DNA of 64,000 nucleotides from Clostridium aestuarii (GCF_026735135.1 NZ_JAPQER010000002.1:62001-126000); one strand, 5' to 3'; shown: positions 26,160 through 36,679, counted from the stretch's first letter. The notes: a model not told the origin generated them from the letters alone. Numbers and translations are program-made.

Positions 26160-26184
26160 AATTAGTTAAAGGAGTGTGAAAATA

Positions 26185-27438
26185 ATGGCTATTAAAGCTC
26201 CAAAAGGTACTAAGGATTTATTACCTATGGATTCATATAAATGGCAGTATATAGAATCAAAATTAAGAAATATAGCTGCTGAATATGCATGTAAAGAAAT
26301 TAGAACTCCAATTTTTGAATATACAGAGTTATTCTTAAGAGGAGTTGGAGAAACAACTGACGTTGTTCAAAAGGAAATGTATACATTTAATGATAAGGGT
26401 AACAGAAGTATAACTTTAAAAGCAGAGGGTACAGCACCAGCAGCCAGAGCCTTTATTGAAAATGGATTATTTAATGAAGTTCAACCAATGAAAATGTTTT
26501 ATTTTACTCCTGTGTTCAGATATGAAAATGTTCAAAAAGGAAGATTAAGACAGCATCACCAATTTGGTGTAGAGGTTTTTGGTTCTAAAGAAGCTTCACT
26601 AGATGCTGAAGTTATAAGTCTTGCTATGAGAGTATTTAGAGGATTTGGAATAAAAAATTTAGAGTTAAATATAAACAACATAGGATGTCCAACATGTAGA
26701 GCTAAGTATAATGAAGCCTTAAAGGAATATCTTAGATCGAGATATGATGAATTATGTGATATATGCAAAAGTAGATTTGAAAGAAATCCTATGAGAATAT
26801 TAGATTGTAAAAATAAAAAGTGTAAGGAAATAGCAGCAGAAGCTCCAATAATCTTAGATTATGTATGTGATGAATGTGATGAACATTTTGAGATGTTAAA
26901 GAAATGTTTAGAAACTCTTAATATAGAATATAAAGTGGATCCACATATAGTTAGAGGATTAGACTATTATACAAGAACCGTATTTGAAGTAATAAATAAT
27001 GATATTACTGTTTGTGGTGGAGGAAGATATAATGGCCTTATTAAAGAAATTAGTGGTAAGGATATTCCAGCAGTAGGCTTTGGTATGGGAATAGAAAGAT
27101 TGCTTCTTACAATGCAGGAAAATAATATAGAAATACCAAAACCAAATCATGTTGATTTATATATTGGTTCAATGGGTGATGCAGGCAAAATTGAGAGCTT
27201 AAGATTGGCTAATATTTTAAGAGAAAAAGAAATTAAATGTGAATGTGACCATATGTCTAAATCTGTTAAAGCTCAAATGAAATATGCAAATAAGTTGGAA
27301 GCAACATATACAATGATTTTGGGAGATAATGAGATAAATGAAGGAAAAGCAAGGCTTAAGAGAATGGAAGACGGTCATCAGTTTGATGTTAACTTGAAGG
27401 ATTTAGACTCAATAGTTAAAATAGTAAAGGGATTATAA
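26185..27438 (+). CDS. hisS: Histidyl-tRNA synthetase
   Basis: A 417-residue class II synthetase. Motif 2 ([28 protein letters not shown]), HisA motif [11 protein letters not shown] and [10 protein letters not shown], motif 3 [11 protein letters not shown] and a C-terminal anticodon-binding domain are all present. The ATG at 26185 gives the usual [14 protein letters not shown] start and follows AAAGGAG; the GTG at 26176 is in frame but is too close to that site. Pairs with aspS downstream. Confidence 0.97.
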   Translation: MAIKAPKGTKDLLPMDSYKWQYIESKLRNIAAEYACKEIRTPIFEYTELFLRGVGETTDVVQKEMYTFNDKGNRSITLKAEGTAPAARAFIENGLFNEVQPMKMFYFTPVFRYENVQKGRLRQHHQFGVEVFGSKEASLDAEVISLAMRVFRGFGIKNLELNINNIGCPTCRAKYNEALKEYLRSRYDELCDICKSRFERNPMRILDCKNKKCKEIAAEAPIILDYVCDECDEHFEMLKKCLETLNIEYKVDPHIVRGLDYYTRTVFEVINNDITVCGGGRYNGLIKEISGKDIPAVGFGMGIERLLLTMQENNIEIPKPNHVDLYIGSMGDAGKIESLRLANILREKEIKCECDHMSKSVKAQMKYANKLEATYTMILGDNEINEGKARLKRMEDGHQFDVNLKDLDSIVKIVKGL

Positions 27439-27514
27439 AATCAAGATTAGAGTTTAAACAAAGAGATATATTGAAGTTTTAATTTCTAAACTGATAATAA
27501 AAGGAGGATTAACT

Positions 27515-29299
27515 ATGGCAGAAGCGTTAAATGGACTTAAAAGAACCATAATGTGTGGTGAACTTAGAGAGTCTAATATAGGACAAAAACATGTTGTTAT
27601 GGGCTGGGTTCAAAGAAAAAGAAATTTAGGTGGATTGGTTTTTGTAGATTTAAGAGATAGAACTGGTATGCTTCAAGTTGTATTTGGAGAGGAAATAAAT
27701 AAATCAGCTTTTGAAAAAGCGGATTTAGTTAAATCTGAATATTGTATAGCTATTGAAGGTGAATTAGTAAAAAGGGAATCACCAAATAAAAGTTTACCTA
27801 CAGGTATGGTAGAATTAAAAGGAGAAAACATAAAAATATTATCAGAATCTCAAACTCCCCCTATATACATAAAAGAAGATTTAGATACTGATGAAATGGT
27901 AAGATTAAAATATAGATATTTGGACCTTAGAAGACCAGATATGCAAAATATATTTAAAATAAGACATAAGGCTGCTAAAATAGTAAGGGATTTCTTGGAT
28001 GAAAATGGATTTTTAGAAATAGAAACTCCAATGCTTACAAAAAGTACACCTGAAGGTGCAAGAGATTATCTTGTTCCAAGTAGAAACTATCCAGGAATGT
28101 TTTATGCATTACCTCAATCACCACAATTATTTAAACAATTATTAATGGTATCAGGGTTTGATAAATATTTTCAAATTACAAAATGTTTTAGAGATGAAGA
28201 TTTAAGGGCTAATAGACAGCCAGAGTTTACACAAATAGATATGGAACTTTCTTTTGTAGACATGGAAGATGTTATTGAGTTAAATGAAAGATTTCTTAAA
28301 AAAGTATTTAAAGAAATATTAGATGTAGATGTTAAACTTCCTATACAAAGAATGCCTTATAAAGAAGCTATGGAAAAATATGGTTCAGATAAACCGGATT
28401 TAAGATTTGGTATGGAGATAAATGATATTACAGAAGTAGTTAAAAATTCAGAGTTTAAAGTTTTTAAAGGTGCTATAGAAAATGGTGGAAGTGTAAGATG
28501 TATTAAGGTTCCAAATTGTGCTGACATGGGAAGAAAACAAATCGATAAATTAGGAGAATTTGTTAAAACATTTAAAGCAAAAGGTCTTGCTTGGATAGCA
28601 TATAAAGAAAATGAAATCAAATCTCCTATAGCAAAATTTTTAACTGAAGAAGAAATGCAAGGTATATTAAAAGAAGTAGATGCAAAGGTTGGAGATTTAA
28701 TTTTAATTGTAGCAGATAAAAACAGTGTAGTATTCCAATCACTTGGCGCTTTAAGACTTGAAATGGCTAAAAAATTAGAGATATTAAAAGACAATAGAGA
28801 ATTTAGATTTGTATGGGTTACTGAATTCCCATTAGTATCTTATAATGAAGAGGAAGATAGATATCAAGCTGAACACCATCCATTTACAATGCCTATGGAT
28901 GAAGATATACAGTATTTAGAAACTGATCCAGGAAAAGTGAGAGCTAAGGCTTATGATATCGTATTAAATGGTGAAGAACTTGGTGGAGGTAGTATTAGAA
29001 TACATGATACGAAGCTTCAAGAAAAAATGTTTGAAGTGTTAGGATTTACTAAAGAAAGTGCTTGGGAAAGATTCGGTTTCTTGATGGATGCATTCAAATT
29101 TGGACCACCACCACATGGTGGATTAGCTTATGGGTTTGATAGACTTATTATGTTCTTATCAGGAACTGATAATATAAAAGATGTTATAGCATTCCCTAAA
29201 AATCAAAATGCATTCTGTCCTTTAACAGAAGCACCAAATGTAGCCGATGGTAAACAATTAAAAGAATTAGGATTGAGTTTAGCAGAAAAAAACAAATAA
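27515..29299 (+). CDS. aspS: Aspartyl-tRNA synthetase
   Basis: A 594-residue class IIb synthetase. N-terminal OB anticodon-binding domain (about 15-110, VMGWVQRKRNLGGLVFVDLRDRTG), motif 2 region FKQLLMVSGFDKYFQITKCFRDED, the bacterial GAD insert (about 290-420) and motif 3 GLAYGFDRLIMFLSG. ATG 27515 follows AAAGGAGG. Whether it also charges tRNA-Asn cannot be decided from this window. Confidence 0.98.
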   Translation: MAEALNGLKRTIMCGELRESNIGQKHVVMGWVQRKRNLGGLVFVDLRDRTGMLQVVFGEEINKSAFEKADLVKSEYCIAIEGELVKRESPNKSLPTGMVELKGENIKILSESQTPPIYIKEDLDTDEMVRLKYRYLDLRRPDMQNIFKIRHKAAKIVRDFLDENGFLEIETPMLTKSTPEGARDYLVPSRNYPGMFYALPQSPQLFKQLLMVSGFDKYFQITKCFRDEDLRANRQPEFTQIDMELSFVDMEDVIELNERFLKKVFKEILDVDVKLPIQRMPYKEAMEKYGSDKPDLRFGMEINDITEVVKNSEFKVFKGAIENGGSVRCIKVPNCADMGRKQIDKLGEFVKTFKAKGLAWIAYKENEIKSPIAKFLTEEEMQGILKEVDAKVGDLILIVADKNSVVFQSLGALRLEMAKKLEILKDNREFRFVWVTEFPLVSYNEEEDRYQAEHHPFTMPMDEDIQYLETDPGKVRAKAYDIVLNGEELGGGSIRIHDTKLQEKMFEVLGFTKESAWERFGFLMDAFKFGPPPHGGLAYGFDRLIMFLSGTDNIKDVIAFPKNQNAFCPLTEAPNVADGKQLKELGLSLAEKNK

Positions 29300-29362
29300 T
29301 ATATTAAGATAGATATTCAAAAAACTTAAAATAAGTAGTATAATAAAAGTATAGTATTAATA

Positions 29363-29550
29363 AAAGTTCCTACTGTATTTGTAGAATGAGTATATATTGA
29401 CCCAACACTTATAGAAAAGGGAATCTGACTCTTTTTGTGAAATGAAGCTTTAATAGCAATTAAAGAACAGGAAACAAAAAGGAGATACCCACCTGTTGAT
29501 GAACAGGTTCAACTATAACTTATTCTACGGTATGGTAGGGGTTTATTTTT
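29363..29550 (+). ncRNA. ssrS: 6S RNA (SsrS), regulator of RNA polymerase
   Basis: About 185 nt that fold as one long hairpin. A closing stem pairs GTTCCTACTGTA...TAGAATGAGT (29366-29391) with ACTTATTCTAC...GGTAGGGG (about 29518-29541); the apical stem pairs CTCTTTTTGT with ACAAAAAGGAG; between them is a large bubble whose 3' strand has a small hairpin ACCTGTT-GATG-AACAGGT. This is the 6S architecture, an open-promoter mimic that binds the RNA polymerase holoenzyme. Position just downstream of aspS matches bsrA in Bacillus. A T-run (29542-29551) ends it. Exact ends are approximate. Confidence 0.75.
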
Positions 29551-29580
29551 TTTGTAACAATATTATTACATTGTGTTTCA

Positions 29581-29634
29581 TTGAACTTATAAAAAAGTAG
29601 TGTTATAATAAAAAATAATTACCCGGTATAGGTA
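29581..29634 (+). promoter_or_regulatory. Promoter and candidate operator of the CsoR-family gene
   Basis: TTGAAC (29581-29586), 17 nt, TATAAT (29604-29609) is a strong promoter. Just downstream of it, TACC-N7-GGTA (29620-29634) is an inverted repeat of the kind bound by CsoR-family repressors. Autoregulation is inference. Confidence 0.6.
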
Positions 29635-29664
29635 TGAAATATAAAGAGTAGGAGAAATATATTT

Positions 29665-29937
29665 ATGGAGAATAAAAATGATAGTAGAAAAAATATTAAG
29701 GTAAGGCTTAGACGAATAGAAGGGCAAGTTAAAGGCATTGAAAAAATGATGGATAATGAAGCTTGTTGCAAAGAGGTTTTAGTTCAGGTAGCAGCAGTTA
29801 GAGCTGCAATAAATAAAGTAGGAGCATTAATCTTAAAGGATTATGCAGAGCATTGTATGGTATCTGAAGAAGATAAAGAGGAGTATGGGGGAAAAATAGA
29901 AGAGTTAGTATCTACTTTAACAATGTTTATGAAATAA
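29665..29937 (+). CDS. CsoR/RcnR-family transcriptional repressor
   Basis: A 90-residue all-helical repressor (PF02583 type) with RLRRIEGQVKGIEKM at the start and the helix-2 cysteine Cys35 in EACCKEVLVQ. In copper sensors the ligand set is Cys, His (+25) and Cys (+29). Here these positions are Cys35, Tyr60 and Cys64, so the copper His ligand is missing although His63 is nearby. A dithiol pair without His recalls persulfide sensors (CstR). No metal exporter is adjacent. ATG follows AGTAGGAG. Ligand unknown. Confidence 0.87.
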   Translation: MENKNDSRKNIKVRLRRIEGQVKGIEKMMDNEACCKEVLVQVAAVRAAINKVGALILKDYAEHCMVSEEDKEEYGGKIEELVSTLTMFMK

Positions 29938-29949
29938 TTATTAACAAAA

Positions 29950-29985
29950 AAGGCAATGATATAAATATATCATTGCCTTAAATAT
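29950..29985. terminator. Bidirectional terminator between convergent genes
   Basis: AAGGCAATGATAT (29950-29962) and ATATCATTGCCTT (29967-29979) form a perfect 13-bp stem, flanked by an A-tract on the left and ATATTTTT on the right, so it can serve both the CsoR gene and the minus-strand exporter genes. Confidence 0.88.
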
Positions 29986-30415
29986 TTTTAGAATTTTTAA
30001 GAGTGATAATAACTTTTGTTATAGATGCTACTAATATTGTAGCTACAGCTATAGCAAATGCATTACTTAGAGTTTCAAGACCTATAGATAAAGATTTATC
30101 TATGTTTCCCTTGGTGGATTCAAACATAGTATAATACATGCCGCAACCTGGAACTAAGGGTATAAATGCGCAAATTAAAAAAGTAGTTACAGGAGTTTTT
30201 AAAATTCTTGCCATAACTTCTGAATATACACTAATTGAAATAGAGGCAATAAAAAATGCTAGCATCTTTGAAGGAGAATAATTAAGAACAAGTAAATAAA
30301 AGAACCAACCGACAGCCCCACCTATTGAAGCAAAAATTAAATTTTTACCTCTAATATTAAATAATATAGCAAAACCAAGAGTTGCGATTAAAGCATATAT
30401 AGAATTTAATATCAT
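29978..30415 (-). CDS. ThrE-type exporter, small membrane subunit (DUF3815/YjjB-like)
   Basis: A 145-residue membrane protein with four to five hydrophobic segments, matching the C-terminal half of the ThrE threonine/serine exporter when split into two polypeptides. PVTTFLICAFIPLVPGCGMYYTM is the conserved signature with the polar G-C-G-M-Y. Starts within the last codons of the upstream gene (4-nt overlap), so both are cotranslated. Substrate inferred from family. Confidence 0.85.
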   Translation of the reverse strand: MILNSIYALIATLGFAILFNIRGKNLIFASIGGAVGWFFYLLVLNYSPSKMLAFFIASISISVYSEVMARILKTPVTTFLICAFIPLVPGCGMYYTMFESTKGNIDKSLSIGLETLSNAFAIAVATILVASITKVIITLKNSKNI

Positions 30416-31188
30416 TGAATTATACCCCCTGTAAAGTGAAACCAGAATTTTATGACAATTCCTGTTCCTATTGCAATAGCGATAGCTATAAAAAATGCTT
30501 CAGTAGCACGAGATACACCGGATACTAAGTCGCCTGCAATTGTATCTCTAATGGCATTTGTAATAACAAGTCCTGGAACAAGAAGCATTATAGAACCTAT
30601 TATGATTTTATCTTTGCTTTGTCCTATGTTTAAATGAACGCTTATTAAAGCTATTAAAGCTGAAGCAGCGCCTCCTAAAGAATTTATAAAAAACTCATTT
30701 ATATTTAATCTGTTTAAAAAGCAAGATATAATTTTTATAACTGCTCCTATAATTAATGCAACAAAAAAATCTTGAATGCTTCCACCAAAAAGCAGGGTGA
30801 AAAAGCCAGCAACAAAAGATGCAGCAAGTATAAGTATTTTATTATTATAGCTTGTCATATTATCAATGGTATTAAGTCTATTTTCAATATAATCTAATGA
30901 AAGAGAGCTTTGAGCTATAGCTCTTGATAAACTATTTACTTGAGAAATTTTTTCTAAATTTATAGTTCTATTATGGATTCTTTTAATTAAAGAAAGGATT
31001 TCACCTTTTTCATCGGTTATAGAAATCATGATTCCTGTAGGTATTACAATTGCATTAACTTGTCTAACATTAAAGGCATAACAAATTTTAATCATGGTTT
31101 CTTCAACTCGGTATGTTTCACCACCATTTTGAAGTATAATTCTTCCAGCTTCAGCTGCAATATGGATGATTTTATTATTTTTATTCAT
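30412..31188 (-). CDS. ThrE-type exporter, large subunit (DUF1212/YjjP-like)
   Basis: A 258-residue protein: a cytosolic N-terminal domain (about 1-115, with AGRIILQNGGETYRVEETM and VIPTGIMISI) and about five transmembrane helices. This is the N-terminal half of ThrE-like threonine/serine exporters, encoded as the first gene of a two-gene unit with the small subunit. Start ATG at 31188, preceded by AAAGGGA on its strand. Probably exports small amino acids; unproven here. Confidence 0.87.
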   Translation of the reverse strand: MNKNNKIIHIAAEAGRIILQNGGETYRVEETMIKICYAFNVRQVNAIVIPTGIMISITDEKGEILSLIKRIHNRTINLEKISQVNSLSRAIAQSSLSLDYIENRLNTIDNMTSYNNKILILAASFVAGFFTLLFGGSIQDFFVALIIGAVIKIISCFLNRLNINEFFINSLGGAASALIALISVHLNIGQSKDKIIIGSIMLLVPGLVITNAIRDTIAGDLVSGVSRATEAFFIAIAIAIGTGIVIKFWFHFTGGIIQ

Positions 31189-31439
31189 AATAAAGAATCC
31201 CTTTCCCCCAATTTTTTGTATCTTAAATTACAAAGTCATTATAACATAAATTAATTGTAGATAGATATTAAATTTTAATAATTAAAATTTGATATTATAG
31301 GGTATCCTACTTTAATAAAATAAATTTGGAAATTTTAATATAGTGAAACAAAATTATCATATTATATGCTAGGTACAGTTGATATTATGTTATTAAAATT
31401 TTATAATTTAATAAATAGATTAAATAAGGAGGTCATAAA

Positions 31440-32675
31440 ATGGATTTTAGCAATTTAAGAATTATTGACCCAGATATTTATAATATTATTGAGGCGGAAA
31501 ATCAAAGACAAAACAATAATATTGAACTCATTGCTTCAGAAAACTTTACAAGTAAAGCAGTAATGGAAGCTATGGGATCGCAGCTTACAAATAAATATGC
31601 AGAAGGGTATCCACAGAAAAGATATTATGGAGGATGTATTGAAGTAGATAAAGTTGAAAATTTAGCAAGAGATAGAATGAAGGAATTATTTAAGGCAGAA
31701 CATGCCAATGTACAACCACATTCAGGTTCTCAAGCTAATATGGCAGTTTATTTTTCTGTGTTAGATAAGGGTGATACAATATTAGGTATGAATTTAAGTC
31801 ATGGGGGACATTTAACACATGGAAGCCCTGTTAACTTTTCTGGTGAATTATTTAATTTTGTACCTTATGGAGTAAATAAAAAAACAGAATTAATTGATTA
31901 TGAAGAAATTGAAAGATTAGCATTAGAACATAATCCTAAAATGATAGTAGCTGGGGCAAGTGCATATCCAAGAATAATAGATTTTGAAAGAATAAAATCA
32001 ATATGTGATAAAGTTGGAGCATATTTTATGGTAGATATGGCACATATTGCAGGATTGATTGCAGTTGGAGAACATCCTTCACCAGTACCATATGCTGACT
32101 TTGTAACAACCACAACGCATAAGACTTTAAGAGGACCTAGAGGTGGAGCTATACTTTGTAGAAAAAAATATGCAAAGGATTTAGATAAAGCAATTTTCCC
32201 AGGAATACAAGGTGGACCACTATTACATGTAATTGCAGGTAAAGCTGTTTGTTTTGGTGAAGCACTAAGGGATAATTATAAAGATTATATTAAACAAGTA
32301 GTAAAAAATGCAAAGGCTCTTGAAAGAGAATTTAAAAAATATAATTTTAGATTGATTTCAGGAGGAACAGATAATCATTTGATTCTTATTGATTTGAATA
32401 ATAAAAATATAACAGGTAAGGAAGCAGAAAAACTTTTAGATAGTGTAGGCATTACAGTAAATAAAAACACAATACCTTTTGAAACAAGAAGTCCTTTTAT
32501 AACTAGTGGTATAAGAATAGGTACTCCTGCTGTTACTACAAGAGGATTTAAGGAAGAGGAAATGAAAGAAATAGCGTACTTAATAAATTACATTATAGAA
32601 AATAGAGAAGATAATTTAAGTATAGTAAGAAAAAAGATAGATAAAGTTTGTGATAAATATCCATTATATGATTGA
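31440..32675 (+). CDS. glyA: Serine hydroxymethyltransferase
   Basis: A 411-residue PLP enzyme interconverting serine and glycine with tetrahydrofolate. The PLP-binding Lys228 lies in [14 protein letters not shown]; also [22 protein letters not shown], and [11 protein letters not shown]. Start ATG follows AAGGAGG. It stands alone between the divergent exporter genes and the pyruvate oxidoreductase. Confidence 0.97.
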   Translation: MDFSNLRIIDPDIYNIIEAENQRQNNNIELIASENFTSKAVMEAMGSQLTNKYAEGYPQKRYYGGCIEVDKVENLARDRMKELFKAEHANVQPHSGSQANMAVYFSVLDKGDTILGMNLSHGGHLTHGSPVNFSGELFNFVPYGVNKKTELIDYEEIERLALEHNPKMIVAGASAYPRIIDFERIKSICDKVGAYFMVDMAHIAGLIAVGEHPSPVPYADFVTTTTHKTLRGPRGGAILCRKKYAKDLDKAIFPGIQGGPLLHVIAGKAVCFGEALRDNYKDYIKQVVKNAKALEREFKKYNFRLISGGTDNHLILIDLNNKNITGKEAEKLLDSVGITVNKNTIPFETRSPFITSGIRIGTPAVTTRGFKEEEMKEIAYLINYIIENREDNLSIVRKKIDKVCDKYPLYD

Positions 32676-33111
32676 TAAATTTATATGAGTTAAAATTTAA
32701 TGTTTAAGCTTTGTTATATATAATATTGATAAGGAAAGTGTTTAAATATTTAAAATTTATTAAAAATTCAAGTATAAGCCTAATAAAGTCTATTTTTCAT
32801 CAATAATCAGTGTAAATTAATGAAACAAGCAGTTTACACAAAGGCAAGTAAATGGTAAAATAAACAAGTTGGTAAGACCATATGATTTAATCAATAATAC
32901 AAATAAAATACAAACAATTGAAATTTAAAGTGATTATTTTTGCAAGATAACAATGTTGGGGATAAGAGATTAAGTATTGGTTAAACTAAAAAAAGCAATT
33001 TTAAGTTAACTGTTTTTGCGTTTATTAAGTATCTTGCTATAGAGTTTAAATGTTTAAATATAGCAAGATATAATATATAAACAAACAATACAAAGAAAAG
33101 AGGGTATACAA
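32676..33111 (+). promoter_or_regulatory. 436-bp upstream region of the pyruvate:ferredoxin oxidoreductase
   Basis: Non-coding, very AT-rich. The only motif I would note is TGGTAAGACCA at 32870-32880, a perfect TGGT-N3-ACCA dyad of the type bound by FadR-subfamily GntR regulators such as lactate or pyruvate sensors. Promoter elements and a Rex site were not clear to me. Confidence 0.3.
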
Positions 33112-36100
33112 ATGGCAAAAATGAAAACAATGGATGGTAATACTGCTGCGGCATATGTCTCATATGCTTTTACTGATGTAGCAGCAATTTTCCCAATTAC
33201 ACCATCATCACCAATGGCAGAACATGTTGATGAATGGGCTGCACAAGGCAAGAAAAACATATTTGGTCAAACTGTAAAGGTAATGGAAATGCAATCAGAA
33301 GGAGGAGCTTCAGGGGCAGTACATGGTTCGCTCCAAAGTGGTGCATTAACAACTACTTATACAGCTTCTCAAGGACTATTATTAATGATTCCTAATATGT
33401 ATAAGATTTCAGGAGAACTTTTACCAAGCGTATTTCATGTGAGTGCTAGAGCACTTGCGGCTCATGCATTATCAATATTTGGTGATCATTCAGATGTAAT
33501 GGCTGCTAGACAAACTGGATTTGCTTTACTTGCTTCAAATAGTGTGCAAGAAGCAATGGATTTAGGTGCTGTTTCTCATTTAGCATCAATAGAAGGAAAA
33601 GTACCTTTTGTACATTTCTTTGATGGATTTAGAACATCACATGAAATTCAAAAAATTGAATTATTAGACTATGATGATTTATCAAAAATAGTAAACAAAG
33701 ATGCTATAAAAGCATTTAGAAATAATGCATTAAATCCAAATCACCCAGTAACTAGAGGTACAGCTCAAAACCCTGATATTTACTTCCAAGCAAGAGAAGC
33801 TGCCAATAAATTCTATGATGCATTACCTGCTGTAGTAGAAAGATATATGGGAGAAATAAATAAGTTAACAGGAAGAGATTATCAATTATTTAACTATTAT
33901 GGAGCAGAAGATGCTGATAGAGTTATTATAGCAATGGGTTCTGTATGTGATCCAATAGAAGAAACAATTGATTACTTAAATAAAAGAGGAGAAAAAGTAG
34001 GTTTAGTAAAAGTTCATTTATTTAGACCTTTCTCAATAGATCATTTTATGAATGCTATACCAAAAACAGTTAAGAAAATATCTGTTTTAGATAGAACTAA
34101 AGAACCGGGTTCAGCTGGAGAACCATTATACCAAGATGTTATGACTGCATTCTATAATGCTGAAATTAAACCAGTTATAGTTGGCGGAAGATATGGTCTT
34201 GGATCAAAAGATACTACTCCAGGACAAATAGCAGCTGTATTTGAAAATTTAAAAAATAATAAGCCTAAAAATGGATTCACATTAGGAATTAAAGATGATG
34301 TTACAAACACATCATTAGAAACTATTGAAGGAATAGATGTATTACCAGAAGGAACTACTGCTTGTAAGTTCTGGGGCTTAGGATCAGATGGTACTGTTGG
34401 AGCTAACAAGAGTGCAATCAAGATAATAGGTGACTATACAGATATGTATGCACAAGGATATTTTGCATATGATTCTAAAAAATCAGGTGGTGTTACAATT
34501 TCTCACTTGAGATTTGGTAAAAACCCAATAAAATCACCTTATTTAATAGTTTCACCAAACTTTGTAGCATGTCATAACCAATCATATGTATATAATTACG
34601 ATATATTACAAGGGTTAAGAGATAACGGTATATTCTTACTTAACTGTATCTGGACACCAGAAGAAGTTGAAGAAAAATTACCAGCTAACATAAAGAAATA
34701 CATTGCAGAACATAATATTAATTTCTATACACTTAATGCTGTTAAGATAGCTCAGGAAATTGGTCTTGGTGGAAGAATTAACATGATTATGCAAGCTGCT
34801 TTCTTCAAGTTAGCTAATATAATACCAGCTGAAGATGCTGTTAAGTACTTAAAAGAAGCAGTTGTAACTTCATATGGTAAAAAAGGTGAAAAGATAGTTA
34901 ATATGAATCATGCTGCTATAGATAAAGGTATTGAAGCAACAGTTAAAATAGAAGTACCAGCATCATGGAAAAATGTTGTAGATGATTCTAAAGAAGAAAA
35001 AGATGTTCCAGAATTTATTAAAAATATTTGTCAACCAATGAATGCACAAAAAGGAGATAATCTTCCAGTAAGTGCATTTGAAGGAATAGAGGATGGAACA
35101 TTCCCACAAGGAACTGCAGCATATGAAAAGAGAGGAATTGCTGTTAACGTACCAGAATGGCAAGCAGAAAATTGTATCCAATGTAACCAATGTTCATATG
35201 TATGTCCTCATTCAGTAATTAGACCAGTTCTATTAACTGAAGAAGAATACAATAACAAACCAGAAGGTTTTAAAGCTGTTGAAGCTAAAGGAATTAAGGG
35301 CGAAAAAGTATATTATTCAATGGCTGTTAGTGCATTAGATTGTACAGGATGCGGTAGCTGTGCAGAAGTTTGTCCAGCACCAGCAAAAGCACTTCTTATG
35401 AAGCCTGCTGATACTCAAGCTAAAGAACAAGCTAATTGGGATTATGCACAAAAATTAAGTGTTAAACAAAACCCAATGAATAAGTATACTGTAAAAGGTA
35501 GCCAATTTGAAAAACCATTATTCGAATTTAGTGGAGCTTGTGCAGGATGTGGAGAAACTCCATATGCTAAGCTTATAACTCAATTATTTGGGGATAGAAT
35601 GATGATAGCTAATGCTACTGGATGTTCATCTATCTGGGGTGGTTCTGCACCTACAACACCATATACAGTTAATGAAAAAGGTCAAGGACCAGCTTGGGCT
35701 AACTCATTATTTGAAGATAATGCTGAATATGGAATGGGTATGTTCTTAGGAACTGTTCAAATAAGAGAAAGAATTGCTCAATTAGTAGATGAAGCTCAAA
35801 ATGAAAATGTTAGTGATGAGTTAAAAGCTGTTTTAAATGAATGGAAAGAAAATATGTTAGTTGGAGAAACTTCAAGAGCTGCTGTTGAAAAAGTATTACC
35901 ATTACTTCAAGCAGAAGCTGGAAAGAGTGCTGTAACTGATGAAATCTTAGAAAAGAAAGATTATCTAGTAAAACAATCTCAATGGATATTCGGTGGAGAT
36001 GGTTGGGCTTACGATATCGGATACGGCGGTGTTGACCATGTTCTTGCTTCAGGCGAGGATGTAAACATATTTGTATTTGATACAGAAGTTTACTCAAATA

Positions 36101-36624
36101 CAGGTGGTCAATCTTCTAAATCAACTCCAAAATCAGCTATAGCTAAATTTGCAGCTGCAGGTAAGAAGACTAAGAAGAAAGATCTTGGTATGATGGCTAT
36201 GAGCTATGGATATGTATATGTAGCACAAATAGCAATGGGAGCTGATAAGAATCAAACATTAAAAGCAATAAAAGAAGCAGAAGCATATGATGGACCATCA
36301 TTAATAATTGCTTATGCACCATGTATAAATCATGGACTTAAAGTTGGTATGGGATGTAGCCAATTAGAACAGAAAAAAGCTGTTGATTGTGGATATTGGG
36401 CACTTTACAGATATAATCCAGATTTTAAAGAAGAAGGAAAAAATCCATTTATGCTAGATTCTAAGGAACCAAAAGGATCATTCAAAGATTTCTTATTAGG
36501 TGAAGTTAGATATGCTTCATTAAAGAAAATACATCCTCAAACAGCAGACGAATTATATGAAAAGACAGAAAAAGATGCTATGGAAAGAATTGAAAATTAT
36601 AAAAAACTTGCACAACAAAAATAA
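33112..36624 (+). CDS. nifJ: Pyruvate:ferredoxin (flavodoxin) oxidoreductase
   Basis: An 1170-residue single-chain enzyme that oxidises pyruvate to acetyl-CoA and CO2 and reduces ferredoxin, the central catabolic step in clostridia. Order: N-terminal pyrimidine-binding domain (from MKTMDGNTAAAYVSYAFTDVA), domain II and gamma, two 4Fe-4S clusters at CIQCNQCSYVCP (Cys688, 691, 694, 698) and CTGCGSCAEVCP (from Cys744), then the ThDP/Mg domain with CAGCGETPYAKL and GDGWAYDIGYGGVDHVL. Codon-biased and strongly expressed by appearance. Followed by a strong terminator. Confidence 0.98.
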   Translation: MAKMKTMDGNTAAAYVSYAFTDVAAIFPITPSSPMAEHVDEWAAQGKKNIFGQTVKVMEMQSEGGASGAVHGSLQSGALTTTYTASQGLLLMIPNMYKISGELLPSVFHVSARALAAHALSIFGDHSDVMAARQTGFALLASNSVQEAMDLGAVSHLASIEGKVPFVHFFDGFRTSHEIQKIELLDYDDLSKIVNKDAIKAFRNNALNPNHPVTRGTAQNPDIYFQAREAANKFYDALPAVVERYMGEINKLTGRDYQLFNYYGAEDADRVIIAMGSVCDPIEETIDYLNKRGEKVGLVKVHLFRPFSIDHFMNAIPKTVKKISVLDRTKEPGSAGEPLYQDVMTAFYNAEIKPVIVGGRYGLGSKDTTPGQIAAVFENLKNNKPKNGFTLGIKDDVTNTSLETIEGIDVLPEGTTACKFWGLGSDGTVGANKSAIKIIGDYTDMYAQGYFAYDSKKSGGVTISHLRFGKNPIKSPYLIVSPNFVACHNQSYVYNYDILQGLRDNGIFLLNCIWTPEEVEEKLPANIKKYIAEHNINFYTLNAVKIAQEIGLGGRINMIMQAAFFKLANIIPAEDAVKYLKEAVVTSYGKKGEKIVNMNHAAIDKGIEATVKIEVPASWKNVVDDSKEEKDVPEFIKNICQPMNAQKGDNLPVSAFEGIEDGTFPQGTAAYEKRGIAVNVPEWQAENCIQCNQCSYVCPHSVIRPVLLTEEEYNNKPEGFKAVEAKGIKGEKVYYSMAVSALDCTGCGSCAEVCPAPAKALLMKPADTQAKEQANWDYAQKLSVKQNPMNKYTVKGSQFEKPLFEFSGACAGCGETPYAKLITQLFGDRMMIANATGCSSIWGGSAPTTPYTVNEKGQGPAWANSLFEDNAEYGMGMFLGTVQIRERIAQLVDEAQNENVSDELKAVLNEWKENMLVGETSRAAVEKVLPLLQAEAGKSAVTDEILEKKDYLVKQSQWIFGGDGWAYDIGYGGVDHVLASGEDVNIFVFDTEVYSNTGGQSSKSTPKSAIAKFAAAGKKTKKKDLGMMAMSYGYVYVAQIAMGADKNQTLKAIKEAEAYDGPSLIIAYAPCINHGLKVGMGCSQLEQKKAVDCGYWALYRYNPDFKEEGKNPFMLDSKEPKGSFKDFLLGEVRYASLKKIHPQTADELYEKTEKDAMERIENYKKLAQQK

Positions 36625-36643
36625 AAAATAACGTAATACTTAG

Positions 36644-36679
36644 GAGAGGTTTTCTAATATAAGAAAACCTCTCTTTTTT
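36644..36679 (+). terminator. Intrinsic terminator after nifJ
   Basis: GAGAGGTTTTCT (36644-36655) pairs perfectly with AGAAAACCTCTC (36662-36673), followed by six T. One of the strongest terminators in the window. Confidence 0.93.

Noticed and set aside
26078..26184. T-box leader for hisS/aspS
   Set aside because: Only about 100 nt are available, and neither the GGGTGGNACCGCG box nor a specifier stem is visible; just a simple 9-bp hairpin.
32676..33111. Rex (redox) operator upstream of nifJ
   Set aside because: AAGTTAACTG at about 33001 is only a partial match to TTGTTAA-N4-TTAACAA, so I do not call it.
32981..33260. Short minus-strand frames upstream of and inside nifJ
   Set aside because: They overlap the nifJ start on the opposite strand and show no ribosome site or recognisable domain.
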